Part shown: piece by piece, positions 42,908 through 51,698 of the stretch | Layout of the letters: each line of letters starts with the position of its first letter | Numbering within the stretch: position 1 is the stretch's first letter | Source of the DNA: an uncultured Blastocatellia bacterium | GTDB lineage: Bacteria; Acidobacteriota; Blastocatellia; HR10 | Direction of reading: 5' to 3' | DNA: 64,000 bases | Assembly (NCBI GenBank): GCA_937934295.1 | Contig: CALHAI010000003.1 | Span: 124,001 to 188,000, forward strand | The notes under the pieces: generated by a model | Database searches by the model: none | What the model was told of the DNA's origin: nothing | Seen by the model: only the letters and a program-made list of their open reading frames with translations | Program-made: the position numbers and the translations under genes

Positions 42908-44053
42908 TCACGATGAAGCATCCTGCCGCTTGGCGAGCACTTCCGCGTACGCGACCTCAAATCGCGCGACGACGCGTTCGGCGCGATAGTCCTCGGGGAA
43001 TGCAACGGCCTCCGTCCAAGGAGATGCCGCGAGCGTCTCCACGACCGCGCGCGCCAGTTCTTCAGGGTCCGTTGGGCTCACAACGCGAACGGCATAGCCA
43101 TGTGCCTGAAGCTGTTCGGCGATCGCCGTCCGAACGGAGACGACGGGTTTGCCGGCTGCCAGTCCTTCAAGCGGGATGAGACCGAAGGCTTCCACCGGCG
43201 AAGTCGAGATCACCAGATCAGCCGCGCCATAGGCGCGATGGGCATCTTCAGGCTCATCGGCGAAGCGGAGGCGCGCTTCGACCCCGAGAGCGCGGGCGAG
43301 CTGCTGCAATTCACGAAGATAGGCCTCGTTCGCCGCCCGCCCATGCGTGCGCCCGAGGAAGACGATTCCGGCCTCGGGGAGGCGACGAAAGATCGTCGGC
43401 GCCGCGCACAAGAGCAGACGTTGGTTCTTCCCCGGCATGATGTGCGAGGGACAGAGGAGGAGCGGTCGGTAGTCGCCCCAAGCGCGGCGCAACTCCGCCG
43501 CCACGGAATCCCGCAGGTGCGCGCGAATTCGTTCGACATCGATGCCATTCTCGATGAGGATCGTGCGTCCTGCGCATCGAGCCCACGCTTCTTGAAGCTG
43601 CGCGTGGACGAGGATGATGCGGGATGCCCACCGGGCGACCACAGCTTGCCACATCCGATAGAGCCATCGCGGATAGGACTCATGTGCTTCGTGCACATGG
43701 TAGAGGCACGGCACACGCGCTCTTTGTGCAGCGACCCCCGCCCACAGCGTGTACACGCCATTGACGTGCACGAGATCAGGGCGCCAAGCGCGAATGAGCC
43801 GTTCGAGGCGATGCACCGTTTCGGGGAATTCGAAGAGATGGCGAGCGATCGTCAAGGGGGAGCGCCGAAGCGGCGTCATGGGGACGAAGACGATGGAGCC
43901 GAGATCCTCCCCATGAACGCGCGTCAGAGGGCCAGCTTCCGGGAGAACGGTGAGCGTCTCATGCCCGCGCCGCCGAAGGTACTTCGCTAAGAGGGCGAGC
44001 GTGCGACCGGCGCCGGTCAGATACGGACTCGGATGGATGAAGAGCACGCGCAT
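42908..44053 (-). CDS. Glycosyltransferase family 4
   Basis: A 381-aa GT-B glycosyltransferase. It starts RVLFIHPSPYLTGAGRTLALLAKYLRRRGH, the N-terminal acceptor-side signature. The C-terminal donor-binding E-x7-E motif is SPVEAFGLIPLEGLAAGKPVV. It probably transfers a sugar from a nucleotide-sugar donor onto a cell-envelope polysaccharide or lipid. Its first codons overlap the end of a GT2 gene by 37 bp, so the two act in one locus. Confidence 0.87.
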   Translation of the reverse strand: MRVLFIHPSPYLTGAGRTLALLAKYLRRRGHETLTVLPEAGPLTRVHGEDLGSIVFVPMTPLRRSPLTIARHLFEFPETVHRLERLIRAWRPDLVHVNGVYTLWAGVAAQRARVPCLYHVHEAHESYPRWLYRMWQAVVARWASRIILVHAQLQEAWARCAGRTILIENGIDVERIRAHLRDSVAAELRRAWGDYRPLLLCPSHIMPGKNQRLLLCAAPTIFRRLPEAGIVFLGRTHGRAANEAYLRELQQLARALGVEARLRFADEPEDAHRAYGAADLVISTSPVEAFGLIPLEGLAAGKPVVSVRTAIAEQLQAHGYAVRVVSPTDPEELARAVVETLAASPWTEAVAFPEDYRAERVVARFEVAYAEVLAKRQDASS

Positions 44054-44982
44054 GGTGCGATCTCACCCACACGGTGCGCGAGCGCGTATTTCAACAGCAT
44101 GAGATCTCTCTGGAGAGGCGTCCTATTCCCGCGAGAGAGCGCTCGTGCCAGATCAAGTGAGAGTGCGCGGAGGATGAGGATGACGGCCAGCCCCAAGCGG
44201 AAGAGCAAGACGTGGAGGCGCCCTCCGTGTTTGGCGAAGTAGCGCAGGTTCGACTTCACGGCTTCGATCTCTCGCCGCTGCTCATTCTGACGGCTGCTCG
44301 CTCCGTGATGGTGAAGAAGGACGAGATCCGGCGCGCAGGCGATCTTGTAGCCGGCTCCACGCATGCGGAGGAGCCAATCGGCATCTTCGCCGTACAGGAA
44401 GAAGCCCTCGTCCAAGAGTCCGACCGTCTCCAAGACCTCACGCCGCACGATCATCGCCGCGCCGGAGATGGATTCGGTCTCGTACAGGGGCCCCGAGGGG
44501 GAGGGGTCAAGCGGCTTCAGATAAAGGGGAATCTCGCGACGCCGAGGGATGCTGTATTGGGCGAGCGTCCCGAGCAACGACTTCGCGCGCGCCGCCGAAT
44601 AATGCTGCGTGCGCCCGTCCGGGTAGATCAATCGAGGGCCGGCCGCTCCGACTTCCGGATGGGCGTCAAGCCGGCGCAGCAACGGACCAAGCACATCCGC
44701 GCAGAACTCGGTGTCGCTGTTCAGGAGCATGATGTACCGCCCGCGCGCTCGCCGCAAGCCCTGATTGCACGCCCGAGCGAATCCGACATTCGTGGCATTC
44801 TCGATCAGCCGGACGTCGGGAAACTCCTCTCGCACCAGGCGAGCCGTGCCGTCCTCCGACGCGTTCTCCACGACGAGGACTTCGATCCGGAGGTCGCCCG
44901 CGAAGGCGAAGAGGGAACGCAGGCAGCGCTTCGTCAACTCGCGCGTGTTGTGGCTCACGACGATGATCGAGAGATCGCACAT
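44017..44982 (-). CDS. Glycosyltransferase family 2 (rhamnosyltransferase-like)
   Basis: About 321 aa. The GT-A fold begins CDLSIIVVSHNTRELTKRCL, followed by a VLVVENASEDGT loop and LLNSDTEF with the DxD-like metal site. SGAAMIVRREVLETVGLLDEGFFLYGEDADW is the GT2 acceptor-side signature (ED motif) of WcaA/RfbN-type enzymes. A C-terminal hydrophobic stretch (LRLGLAVILILRALSLDLA) suggests membrane association. Start ATG 44982 is used. Confidence 0.87.
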   Translation of the reverse strand: MCDLSIIVVSHNTRELTKRCLRSLFAFAGDLRIEVLVVENASEDGTARLVREEFPDVRLIENATNVGFARACNQGLRRARGRYIMLLNSDTEFCADVLGPLLRRLDAHPEVGAAGPRLIYPDGRTQHYSAARAKSLLGTLAQYSIPRRREIPLYLKPLDPSPSGPLYETESISGAAMIVRREVLETVGLLDEGFFLYGEDADWLLRMRGAGYKIACAPDLVLLHHHGASSRQNEQRREIEAVKSNLRYFAKHGGRLHVLLFRLGLAVILILRALSLDLARALSRGNRTPLQRDLMLLKYALAHRVGEIAPCACSSSIRVRI

Positions 44983-45012
44983 GGCGCTTCGGCGTGCGGC
45001 AGCTTGAAGATT

Positions 45013-45055
45013 ATATCCGCTCCGGCTAATATTGGCTCCGGTGCGGAGCGGATAT
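45013..45055 (+). promoter_or_regulatory. Perfect 12-bp inverted repeat overlapping ribosome site and start codon
   Basis: ATATCCGCTCCG (45013-45024) and CGGAGCGGATAT (45044-45055) are perfect complements with a 19-nt spacer. The right arm contains the GGAG ribosome site and the first two bases of the ATG at 45054. In RNA it would hide both; in DNA it could be an operator for the divergent GT2 gene and the S26-like gene. Confidence 0.55.
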
Positions 45056-45527
45056 GCCGGCGTTCGGGGAGATGAAGACATATCGAGGGCAACGGCTGCG
45101 GCTCGATCTGCCGGACCTTCTGGAGTACGCCCGGTTCGAGCTTTCGCGGAATCGCCCCTTGCGTTTGGAGATGTCCGGGCCCACCATGCGACCGACGATC
45201 GAAGAAGGCGACATCCTCACTATCGAGCCCGTGGATGTCACGACGATTCGCCCGCAGGACATCGTGCTCTATGCGACGAGCAGCGGCACGGCCGTCGTGC
45301 AGCGGGTGATCGCTCTTGAAGAGCACGGCGGATGCATCTATGCCATCACGCGGGGGGATCGCGCTGAGTTCCCTGGCACTCCGATCGTTCTCCATCAAAT
45401 CCTCGGGCGCGTCGTCGCGATCGAGCGCCGACGGAGTGGGCGCACGATCTTCCTGAAGCGAGAGCCTCTCCTGAGGGAACGGCTTCGTCATCTCTTGCAC
45501 CGCCTCTTCAGCCGGAAACGGAAGTGA
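45054..45527 (+). CDS. S26/S24-like protein lacking the catalytic dyad
   Basis: A 157-aa protein with the layout of short S26-type signal-peptidase-like proteins. The GxSMxPT motif reads SGPTMRPTIEEGDIL (Thr for the nucleophilic Ser), and the second catalytic position reads VVQRVIAL (Gln for Lys or His). GDIL, QDIVLYA and RGDRAEFP match the family's other landmarks. No transmembrane anchor at the N-terminus. It is likely inactive as a peptidase, or acts with Thr. ATG 45054 overlaps a 12-bp inverted repeat; ATG 45072 is a possible alternative. Confidence 0.72.
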   Translation: MPAFGEMKTYRGQRLRLDLPDLLEYARFELSRNRPLRLEMSGPTMRPTIEEGDILTIEPVDVTTIRPQDIVLYATSSGTAVVQRVIALEEHGGCIYAITRGDRAEFPGTPIVLHQILGRVVAIERRRSGRTIFLKREPLLRERLRHLLHRLFSRKRK

Positions 45528-45538
45528 GAGCCGTGCCT

Positions 45539-46084
45539 TCACGAGGCGAGAATCCGACCTAACCATCCCTGACGGAAAAGCACGCCTGCTTCCCCAGAAG
45601 CGATGAGAGCGATCAGGCGAATCACCCATACGCCAAGGACCAAAACGGAGGCGAGGCCCACGATCCAAGTGGACATCCGGATTCGCTTCCCGAGAACGCC
45701 CCAGCGGCGGAGCGAAGCGCATGAAGGAAAGACCACTTTCAAGAGCGTGGAGAGTCCCAGGAGAAGCCATCCTGCCGCGGCGATGGGGCTGAGCGGGTGA
45801 AGGGAGAGCGCCACTTCCCATTGCCCGTGCGCCAACGCGTTCAGCGCGCGCGTCATCCCGCATCCTGGACATGGCCATCCGGTGAGTCGGCGAAAGGGAC
45901 AGAGGATGATCGAGGTCATCAGGGGCGAAGAGAGCGAGTACACCAGGAGCGCGATGAGCACGACAAGGAGAAGTCCGGCCAAAGCCTCCGTGCGTTCCCC
46001 CGAGGGGGCGCCCCGCCATGAGTCGCGCTCTCGCCGTGGAGCGGACGTTCGCGGGCGCCCTGCTTCTGTGCCCCTGATCCTCAT
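45539..46084 (-). CDS. DUF2752-type membrane protein
   Basis: About 181 aa from ATG 46084 (GGAGGGACG). Hydrophobic helices at LAGLLLVVLIALLVYSL, PIAAAGWLLLGLSTLL and IVGLASVLVLGVWVIRLIALI. The family hallmark CPGCGMTRALNALAHGQWEVALSLHPL is present (DUF2752: CPxCGxTR...A..HP). The role is unknown; the Cys pair might bind metal or redox partner. Overlaps the next gene by 4 bp. Confidence 0.8.
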   Translation of the reverse strand: MRIRGTEAGRPRTSAPRRERDSWRGAPSGERTEALAGLLLVVLIALLVYSLSSPLMTSIILCPFRRLTGWPCPGCGMTRALNALAHGQWEVALSLHPLSPIAAAGWLLLGLSTLLKVVFPSCASLRRWGVLGKRIRMSTWIVGLASVLVLGVWVIRLIALIASGEAGVLFRQGWLGRILAS

Positions 46085-46770
46085 GTTCGTCCCTCCACGA
46101 CCCGCCAAATGTGATTCAATTCGCTCTGCATGAGCGCGAGGCTGACCAAACCCAGGCTCAAGATGCCTAAAACGAGGGAAATCACGGGCAGATCCCCTCC
46201 GCTCAATCCCACGCGGCGCTTGAGCTTTACGATGAGCGAAGGGTACCGATAGAGGAGGTAAAACCACCAGACGCCGCAGGTGACGGCGGCCAAGAGGAGG
46301 TCCAATCCCGGGCGCAGCTCCTCGTGCACAAGCGCTCGGCGCAGATCGCGACCGATCAGGTACATCCAAATCGGGGTGAAAAGACCGCAGCTGAGAAGCG
46401 AGAGGACGACATAGAGCGTGACGTGGCGCTCCGGTCCCGGCGTCCCGAAGAAGGCATGCGGAGATGCCCAGCGGGAGAGCGTCCTCCATTCCTCCATCGA
46501 GGGGGAGGCATAGGGGGGCTCTCCGATCGCGGGAGCGGGGGAGGAGAAGACGCTCCGATAGCCGCTCGATTCCTCCTCCTGAGGAGCCGTCACCCGAAGG
46601 CCACAACGCGTGCAGAACTTCGCTCCTGGACGAATCGGGGCGCCGCAGCGTGAGCAATATATCCGAGCCGTGTCGGTCACCAGCGCCCATTCTAGAAAAG
46701 CGGCCGTGATCATGGCAAGAGCCAGTTTGATTGCTCCACGCTCGAAGTTCTGATAGCATGTTCCTCTCAC
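46081..46770 (-). CDS. Zinc-ribbon plus DUF4234-like membrane protein
   Basis: 229 aa by the ORF track; a start near 46713 or GTG 46680 is possible, and none has a good ribosome site. The N-terminal zinc ribbon is IYCSRCGAPIRPGAKFCTRCG (two CxxC). The C-terminal part has three hydrophobic stretches including LYVVLSLLSCGLFTPIWMYLIGRDL and AAVTCGVWWFYLLYRYPSLI, typical of DUF4234. It overlaps the DUF2752 gene and likely works with it. Function unknown. Confidence 0.7.
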   Translation of the reverse strand: MRGTCYQNFERGAIKLALAMITAAFLEWALVTDTARIYCSRCGAPIRPGAKFCTRCGLRVTAPQEEESSGYRSVFSSPAPAIGEPPYASPSMEEWRTLSRWASPHAFFGTPGPERHVTLYVVLSLLSCGLFTPIWMYLIGRDLRRALVHEELRPGLDLLLAAVTCGVWWFYLLYRYPSLIVKLKRRVGLSGGDLPVISLVLGILSLGLVSLALMQSELNHIWRVVEGRT

Positions 46771-48773
46771 AGCGCATGGCGAGGAGAGGGAAGGTCTTGG
46801 TGATCTCCGCGCTCTTGTTGGGGCTCTCTCTGGAGAGCGCGAGATATACGTCGCAGGAGGGGCGGCGAATGTCCGAGGATTACATGGGCAAGGTGGCGGC
46901 GCCGGAATTTCCCGAGGGATTAGAGTGGTTGAACACGAGGCGTCCGCTCGCGCTTCGAGACCTGCGGGGGAAGGTCGTGGTGCTCGATTTCTGGACCTAT
47001 TGTTGCATCAACTGCATGCACATCCTCCCGGAGTTGAAGAAGCTGGAGCGACGCTTCGAGCGGGAGTTGGTCGTCATCGGCGTGCATTCGGCCAAATTCC
47101 CGGCCGAGCGGGAGACCGAGAACATCCGTCAGGCGATCTTGCGCTATGGGATCGAACATCCGGTGGTGAACGATCGAGATATGCTCATTTGGCGGCTCTA
47201 TGGCGCGCGTGCGTGGCCGACGCTCGTGCTCATTGATCCGCGCGGGAAGATCGTCGGGCAGGTCTCCGGGGAGATCACGGCCGAGGTCTTCGGTGCCGTG
47301 ATCGCCGAAGTGATCGGTACCTTTGACGCGCGCGGAGAGATCGATCGTCGGCCCATTCGGTTCGAGCTGGAGCGGGAGCGCGCCCCAGAACCGGTGCTCT
47401 CCTTTCCGGGGAAGGTCCTCGCCGACGCGGCCTCTGGGCGCCTCTTCATCGCTGATTCGAATCACCACCGCATCCTCGTAGTCGCCCTCGCTGATGGGAC
47501 GATCCTGGATGTGATCGGACAAGGGGAGGCCGGATTGCGAGATGGCGATTTCGAGACCGCGCAATTCCATCATCCGCAGGGAATGGCTGTGCGTGGCGAG
47601 GTCCTCTACGTCGCCGATACGGAGAACCATGCCATTCGGGAGGTGGATGTGAACGCACGCCGGGTGCGGACGATTGCGGGGACGGGACAGCAATTGCGCC
47701 GTCCGTTTCATCCGGGAGGATCGGCCCTTCAGGTGGATTTGAATTCGCCGTGGGACGTCGTGCTTCTGGGCGATCAGCTCTACATCGCCATGGCGGGATC
47801 GCATCAGCTGTGGGTGCTGGATTTGAAGACGAAAGTCGTGAGGCCATATGCGGGAAGCGGATACGAGGGGTGCCAGGACGGGCCTTTGCTCGAAGCCTCG
47901 CTTGCCCAGCCGAGCGGGCTGACGACCGATGGCCGGCGGCTCTATGTCGCCGATAGTGAGGCGAGCGCCATTCGAGCGGTTGATCTCGATCAGCGCGGGT
48001 GCGTGGAGACGCTCGTCGGCGAAGACCTCTTCGTCTTCGGCGATCGCGATGGACCGAGTCGTCGGGCTCGGCTGCAACATCCACTCGGCGTGGCCTTCCA
48101 TGATGGCGTCCTCTACGTGGCCGACACGTATAACAACAAGATCAAAAAGCTCTTTCCGACCATGCGGCAGGTCGTCACGTTCTTGGGGACAGGGAAAGCC
48201 GGACTCCGTGACGGCGAGCGCCCGCTCTTCGATGAACCTGGGGGGATCAGCATCGCCGACGGGAAACTCTATATCGCGGACACGAACAATCACGTCGTTC
48301 GCGTCGCCGATCTGCAAACGGGGCGGACCGTGACGCTGGAATTGAAGGGCGTGCAGCGCTTGCGTCCGCGCCCCAGAGCCGTTTCCTCCTTCTCCGGTGA
48401 TGTGTTGACGGTGCCCGCGCAGCGGGTGACACCGGGCGCAGGGACGCTCGTCCTCTCCCTGCAGTTGCCCAAGGGGCACAAACTGAGCGAGCAAGCCCCC
48501 TCTCTGGTCTCGCTGCGCGTCGAGGGGGATCCCGTCGTGCGCTTCGCTCAAGGGGAGACGACACTGACGCTCCGCCGTCCGACATTCCCGATCTCGCTCC
48601 CGGTCGTCTTTCGCGAAGGGCAGGGCCGCTTCATCGTCGAATGGACGCTCTATTATTGTCGCGCCGACGTCGGCGGCCTCTGCTACTTCGCCGAAGCTCG
48701 CCAGGAAGTTCCGGTGGAGGTGAAGCCCAATGCCGCGGCTCCGCGCCTCTCGCTCCAATACGAGGTGAAGTGA
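46758..48773 (+). CDS. Thioredoxin-like plus NHL-repeat protein (NHLRC2-like)
   Basis: About 671 aa (ATG 46758; 46776 possible). A signal or anchor (VLVISALLLGLSL) precedes a thioredoxin-like domain with WTYCCINCMHILPEL (CxxC site), then several NHL beta-propeller blades (for example SGRLFIADSNHHRILV, EVLYVADTENHAIREV, GVLYVADTYNNKIKKL). A C-terminal beta domain similar to the TlpA-associated N-terminal or DsbD-type domain ends the chain. The arrangement matches NHLRC2-type proteins. The Trx site suggests disulfide chemistry outside the cytoplasm. Confidence 0.85.
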   Translation: MFLSQRMARRGKVLVISALLLGLSLESARYTSQEGRRMSEDYMGKVAAPEFPEGLEWLNTRRPLALRDLRGKVVVLDFWTYCCINCMHILPELKKLERRFERELVVIGVHSAKFPAERETENIRQAILRYGIEHPVVNDRDMLIWRLYGARAWPTLVLIDPRGKIVGQVSGEITAEVFGAVIAEVIGTFDARGEIDRRPIRFELERERAPEPVLSFPGKVLADAASGRLFIADSNHHRILVVALADGTILDVIGQGEAGLRDGDFETAQFHHPQGMAVRGEVLYVADTENHAIREVDVNARRVRTIAGTGQQLRRPFHPGGSALQVDLNSPWDVVLLGDQLYIAMAGSHQLWVLDLKTKVVRPYAGSGYEGCQDGPLLEASLAQPSGLTTDGRRLYVADSEASAIRAVDLDQRGCVETLVGEDLFVFGDRDGPSRRARLQHPLGVAFHDGVLYVADTYNNKIKKLFPTMRQVVTFLGTGKAGLRDGERPLFDEPGGISIADGKLYIADTNNHVVRVADLQTGRTVTLELKGVQRLRPRPRAVSSFSGDVLTVPAQRVTPGAGTLVLSLQLPKGHKLSEQAPSLVSLRVEGDPVVRFAQGETTLTLRRPTFPISLPVVFREGQGRFIVEWTLYYCRADVGGLCYFAEARQEVPVEVKPNAAAPRLSLQYEVK

Positions 48774-49024
48774 GTCCCTGTGAGATCGCATGAGGGAATC
48801 CCCGCGCGACTTCGGAAAGCGGAGCCGGAAAAGCCGTGACCAAAAGAGCTGGCAGGGACCGCATGGCTTGATAAGCCGGTATGGCTCGGTGTTCTCGGTT
48901 GGACTGATGTCCGCCTCCGTAGCATGAGTGCCGGACAAGAAAGACCAGGCGGGCGGATGGAGCGATTCTTGTTGCCACAGTACGTGTGCGCGGTGGGGGC
49001 GAGCGATCGTATATGACCCCCACT

Positions 49025-49933
49025 TCATTGCTCCAAACCCAATTGGGTGAGCAGGGCGTCGTTCTCGCGCCATTTCTCCCGGACTTTGACGTAGAGTTCC
49101 AGGAAGACCCTCTTCCCGAACAGGAATTCGATCTCCTCGCGGGCGAGCATGCCGATCTTCTTCAAGCGTTCACCCCCCTTGCCGATGATGATTGGCTTTT
49201 GCGACTCGCGCTCGACCACGATCACGCAGTGGATGCGGAGCAGAGGCCCTTCTTCCTTGAAGCTCTCCGTATAGACGGCCGTGACGTAGGGGATCTCGTC
49301 GCGCGTGACCATGAGGATCTTCTCGCGCACGATCTCGGCCACCAGAACGCGTTCGGGTTGATCGGTGATCTCACCTTCGGGATAATAAAGGGGTCCTTCC
49401 GGGAGGTGCTCGAAGAGGCGGCGCAGGAGCAGATCCACGTTCTCCCCCGTGAGGGCAGAGATGGGGAGATATTCCTTGAACTCATGCTCGTGGCGGTAGA
49501 GGTCGATGAGCGGGAGAAGCTGGCGCTTGTCTTTCAACCGATCGATCTTGTTCAGAAGAAGGAAAGCCGGCTTCCCCGCTCGTTTCACCATCTCCAGCAC
49601 GAAGCGATCGCCGCTGCCAAAGGGCTCGGTCACGTCGATCATCAGGAGCAAGAGGTCCACATCGGCGACGGCGGCTTCGACGGCGCGCATCATGCGTTCG
49701 TTCATACGATGGATGGGTTTGTGAATTCCCGGCGTGTCCACGAAGATGATCTGTCCCTCCGGACGGGTGAGGATCCCGCGAATGCGCCAGCGCGTCGTCT
49801 GTGGCTTATCCGAGACGGCAGCGATCTTCTGACCGATGAGTTGATTCAGGAGCGTGGACTTCCCGACATTCGGTCGGCCGATGAGGGCGACGAATCCAGA
49901 TTTCGTCGGGCGATCGGCGACGTCCTCCGACAT
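49025..49933 (-). CDS. era: GTPase Era
   Basis: A 302-aa ribosome-assembly GTPase acting on 16S rRNA. G1 GRPNVGKST, G3 VDTPG, G4 NKIDRL and G5 SALTG are present, followed by a type II KH RNA-binding domain with IIGKGGERLKKIG. Length equals typical Era. ATG 49933 with GGGAGGTGAATCG is used; the ORF-track start 50320 would overlap the CBS gene. It is the last gene of the dnaJ-phoH-ybeY-corC-era set. Confidence 0.95.
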   Translation of the reverse strand: MSEDVADRPTKSGFVALIGRPNVGKSTLLNQLIGQKIAAVSDKPQTTRWRIRGILTRPEGQIIFVDTPGIHKPIHRMNERMMRAVEAAVADVDLLLLMIDVTEPFGSGDRFVLEMVKRAGKPAFLLLNKIDRLKDKRQLLPLIDLYRHEHEFKEYLPISALTGENVDLLLRRLFEHLPEGPLYYPEGEITDQPERVLVAEIVREKILMVTRDEIPYVTAVYTESFKEEGPLLRIHCVIVVERESQKPIIIGKGGERLKKIGMLAREEIEFLFGKRVFLELYVKVREKWRENDALLTQLGLEQ

Positions 49934-49940
49934 GAGCGAT

Positions 49941-51227
49941 TCACCTCCCGGCAGCGGTCGCATGAGAGATCCCTCCCTTTTCTTCCGGAGACGGGGAGGG
50001 CGGTGGATGGATGCGCACGGTGCGGATGCGGCGGGCATCGGCCTCCACGACCTCGAAGCGGAAGCCCTTATATTCGATGCCTTCACCGACGGCGGGAAGA
50101 TGGTCCAGATGCTTGAGGAGCAAGCCAGCCACCGTCGTGAAATCATCGCTCTCGATCTCGGTGTGGAAGAAGAGTTCGAGCTTGCGGACATCGGTCGTCC
50201 CTTTGACGAGGAACGTCCCGTCGGGTTGAGCGAGGATCTCGGCAGGCTCGGCTTGCCCTTCATCGTGGATCTCCCCGATGATCTCCTCCAGCAGATCCTC
50301 GAGCGTGACCACGCCGGCAACGCCTCCGTATTCGTCCACGACGAGAGCGATATGAAGGCAGGCGCGCTTCATCTCCTGCAACAACTCGGCTGCGCGTTTG
50401 GTCTCCGGCACGAAGTATACTGGTCGCATCGCGACGGCGACCCGCTCCTTCGCTCGACCCGCGAGATGGGCGGCCAGGAGATCGCGAAGGACAACGATCC
50501 CTTCGACATCATCCAAGTGCTCGCGATAGACGGGCAATCGCGAATATCGGGTCTCGACCATCGTGCGAAGCGCGTCTTCGATCGTCGTCTGAATGGGAAT
50601 CGCCACGATGTCGCTGCGGGGCGTCATCACGTCGCGGACACGTCGATCGCCGAGTTCCACGATCGATTGAATGAGCTGCCCTTCGGATTCTTCGATGATC
50701 CCCTCCTGTTCCCCCACATCAATGAAGGCTTGAATCTCCTCGCCGGAACTCTCCTCTTCGAGGGGCTCCGGCGTTCGGGCTCTCGCGACCTGAAGCGCGC
50801 GATAGATGGGATACGTCGGCGGCCAGAAGAGCGCGTAAAAGGCCGAGAATATGGGAAGCAGACGCAACAGCATATGCTCGGGATCGTTCTGCACCAGGAG
50901 GCGCGGCAGGAACTGCCGGAATAGGCTGATGATGAGGATCATGGCGATGAGGCTCGCCGTGAGCGCATGTTCGAAGCCCCAGCGCTCGAACAACGAGACG
51001 GCGGCAATAGCCAACAGGACGATCATCAATTGGATGCCCATGCTGAGCGTCAAGAGCGCGCGCTGACGGTTCTCGAAGAGTTCTCGAAGGCGGCGTGAGC
51101 GAAAGCGATGTTCGTGCTCGACGAGCAGGACGCGCAATTGCACATCGCTGAGCTGCGCCAGCGCGCTCTCGAAGGTCGCCAAGAGCACGAGGATCAGTAG
51201 GCAGATGATACTCACGAGGGTCAACAT
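49941..51227 (-). CDS. CNNM/HlyC-CorC-type transporter-associated CBS protein
   Basis: A 428-aa protein. Four N-terminal hydrophobic segments form a DUF21/CNNM domain (LTLVSIICLLILVLLATFESALAQ onward). Two CBS domains are DVMTPRSDIVAIP...YSRLPVY and VAMRPVYFVPETKRAAELL..HIALVVDEYGGVAGVVTLEDLLEEIIGEI. The C-terminal CorC_HlyC domain has DGTFLVKGTTDVRKLE. These proteins are linked to Mg2+/Co2+ export. It lies between ybeY and era, the usual place. Confidence 0.92.
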   Translation of the reverse strand: MLTLVSIICLLILVLLATFESALAQLSDVQLRVLLVEHEHRFRSRRLRELFENRQRALLTLSMGIQLMIVLLAIAAVSLFERWGFEHALTASLIAMILIISLFRQFLPRLLVQNDPEHMLLRLLPIFSAFYALFWPPTYPIYRALQVARARTPEPLEEESSGEEIQAFIDVGEQEGIIEESEGQLIQSIVELGDRRVRDVMTPRSDIVAIPIQTTIEDALRTMVETRYSRLPVYREHLDDVEGIVVLRDLLAAHLAGRAKERVAVAMRPVYFVPETKRAAELLQEMKRACLHIALVVDEYGGVAGVVTLEDLLEEIIGEIHDEGQAEPAEILAQPDGTFLVKGTTDVRKLELFFHTEIESDDFTTVAGLLLKHLDHLPAVGEGIEYKGFRFEVVEADARRIRTVRIHPPPSPSPEEKGGISHATAAGR

Positions 51228-51245
51228 ACGCGCGTCGGGAATCGT

Positions 51246-51698
51246 TTATGGGATGAGGGCGCGTCGGAGACGGCGTTCCAATCGGCGCATCTCTCCCCGA
51301 TCGGTCTCATGATCGTAACCGCACAGATGCAGCACGCCGTGGATGATCAGGTTCCGCAGCTCTCGATCAAGCGGAATGCGCCACCGCGCGGCGTATCGTC
51401 GCGCCGTCTCCACCGAGATGATGACGTCGCCGAGATACGGCCGCGGCTCTGGGTCATCGGGATCCAGCTCACCGAAGGGGAAGGAGAGGACATCGGTGGG
51501 TTGGTCAAGACCTCGGAATTCGCGATTGAGTTGACGGATCGCCCGATCGCCGACGAGCACGATCGTGACCGCGTGCCCGCCCTTGCCGACGGCCGCGAGG
51601 ACGCGCTCGGTGAATTGCGCCAAACCTCGCGCCTCCACGCGGTATCTCCGTTGACGATTCACAACCATCGCTCCGGACGCGCCGCCATCAAGGGTCAC
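51246..51698 (-). CDS. ybeY: Endoribonuclease YbeY
   Basis: A 150-aa metalloprotein needed for 16S rRNA 3' maturation and ribosome quality control. The zinc motif [14 protein letters not shown] (HxxxHxxxxxH) is complete; [19 protein letters not shown] is the family's second signature, and LGDVIIS follows. Overlaps phoH by 4 bp. Confidence 0.96.
   Translation of the reverse strand: MTLDGGASGAMVVNRQRRYRVEARGLAQFTERVLAAVGKGGHAVTIVLVGDRAIRQLNREFRGLDQPTDVLSFPFGELDPDDPEPRPYLGDVIISVETARRYAARWRIPLDRELRNLIIHGVLHLCGYDHETDRGEMRRLERRLRRALIP

Noticed and set aside
48774-49024. Possible structured RNA between the NHL gene and era
   Set aside because: Only short pairings such as GGCTT-gat-AAGCC are visible, and the region lies between two 3' ends; no known riboswitch or sRNA motif.
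46920-49073. 717-aa open frame on the minus strand
   Set aside because: It is antisense to the thioredoxin-NHL gene. Its composition (many R, P, H, no domain motif) is that of a shadow frame in GC-rich DNA.
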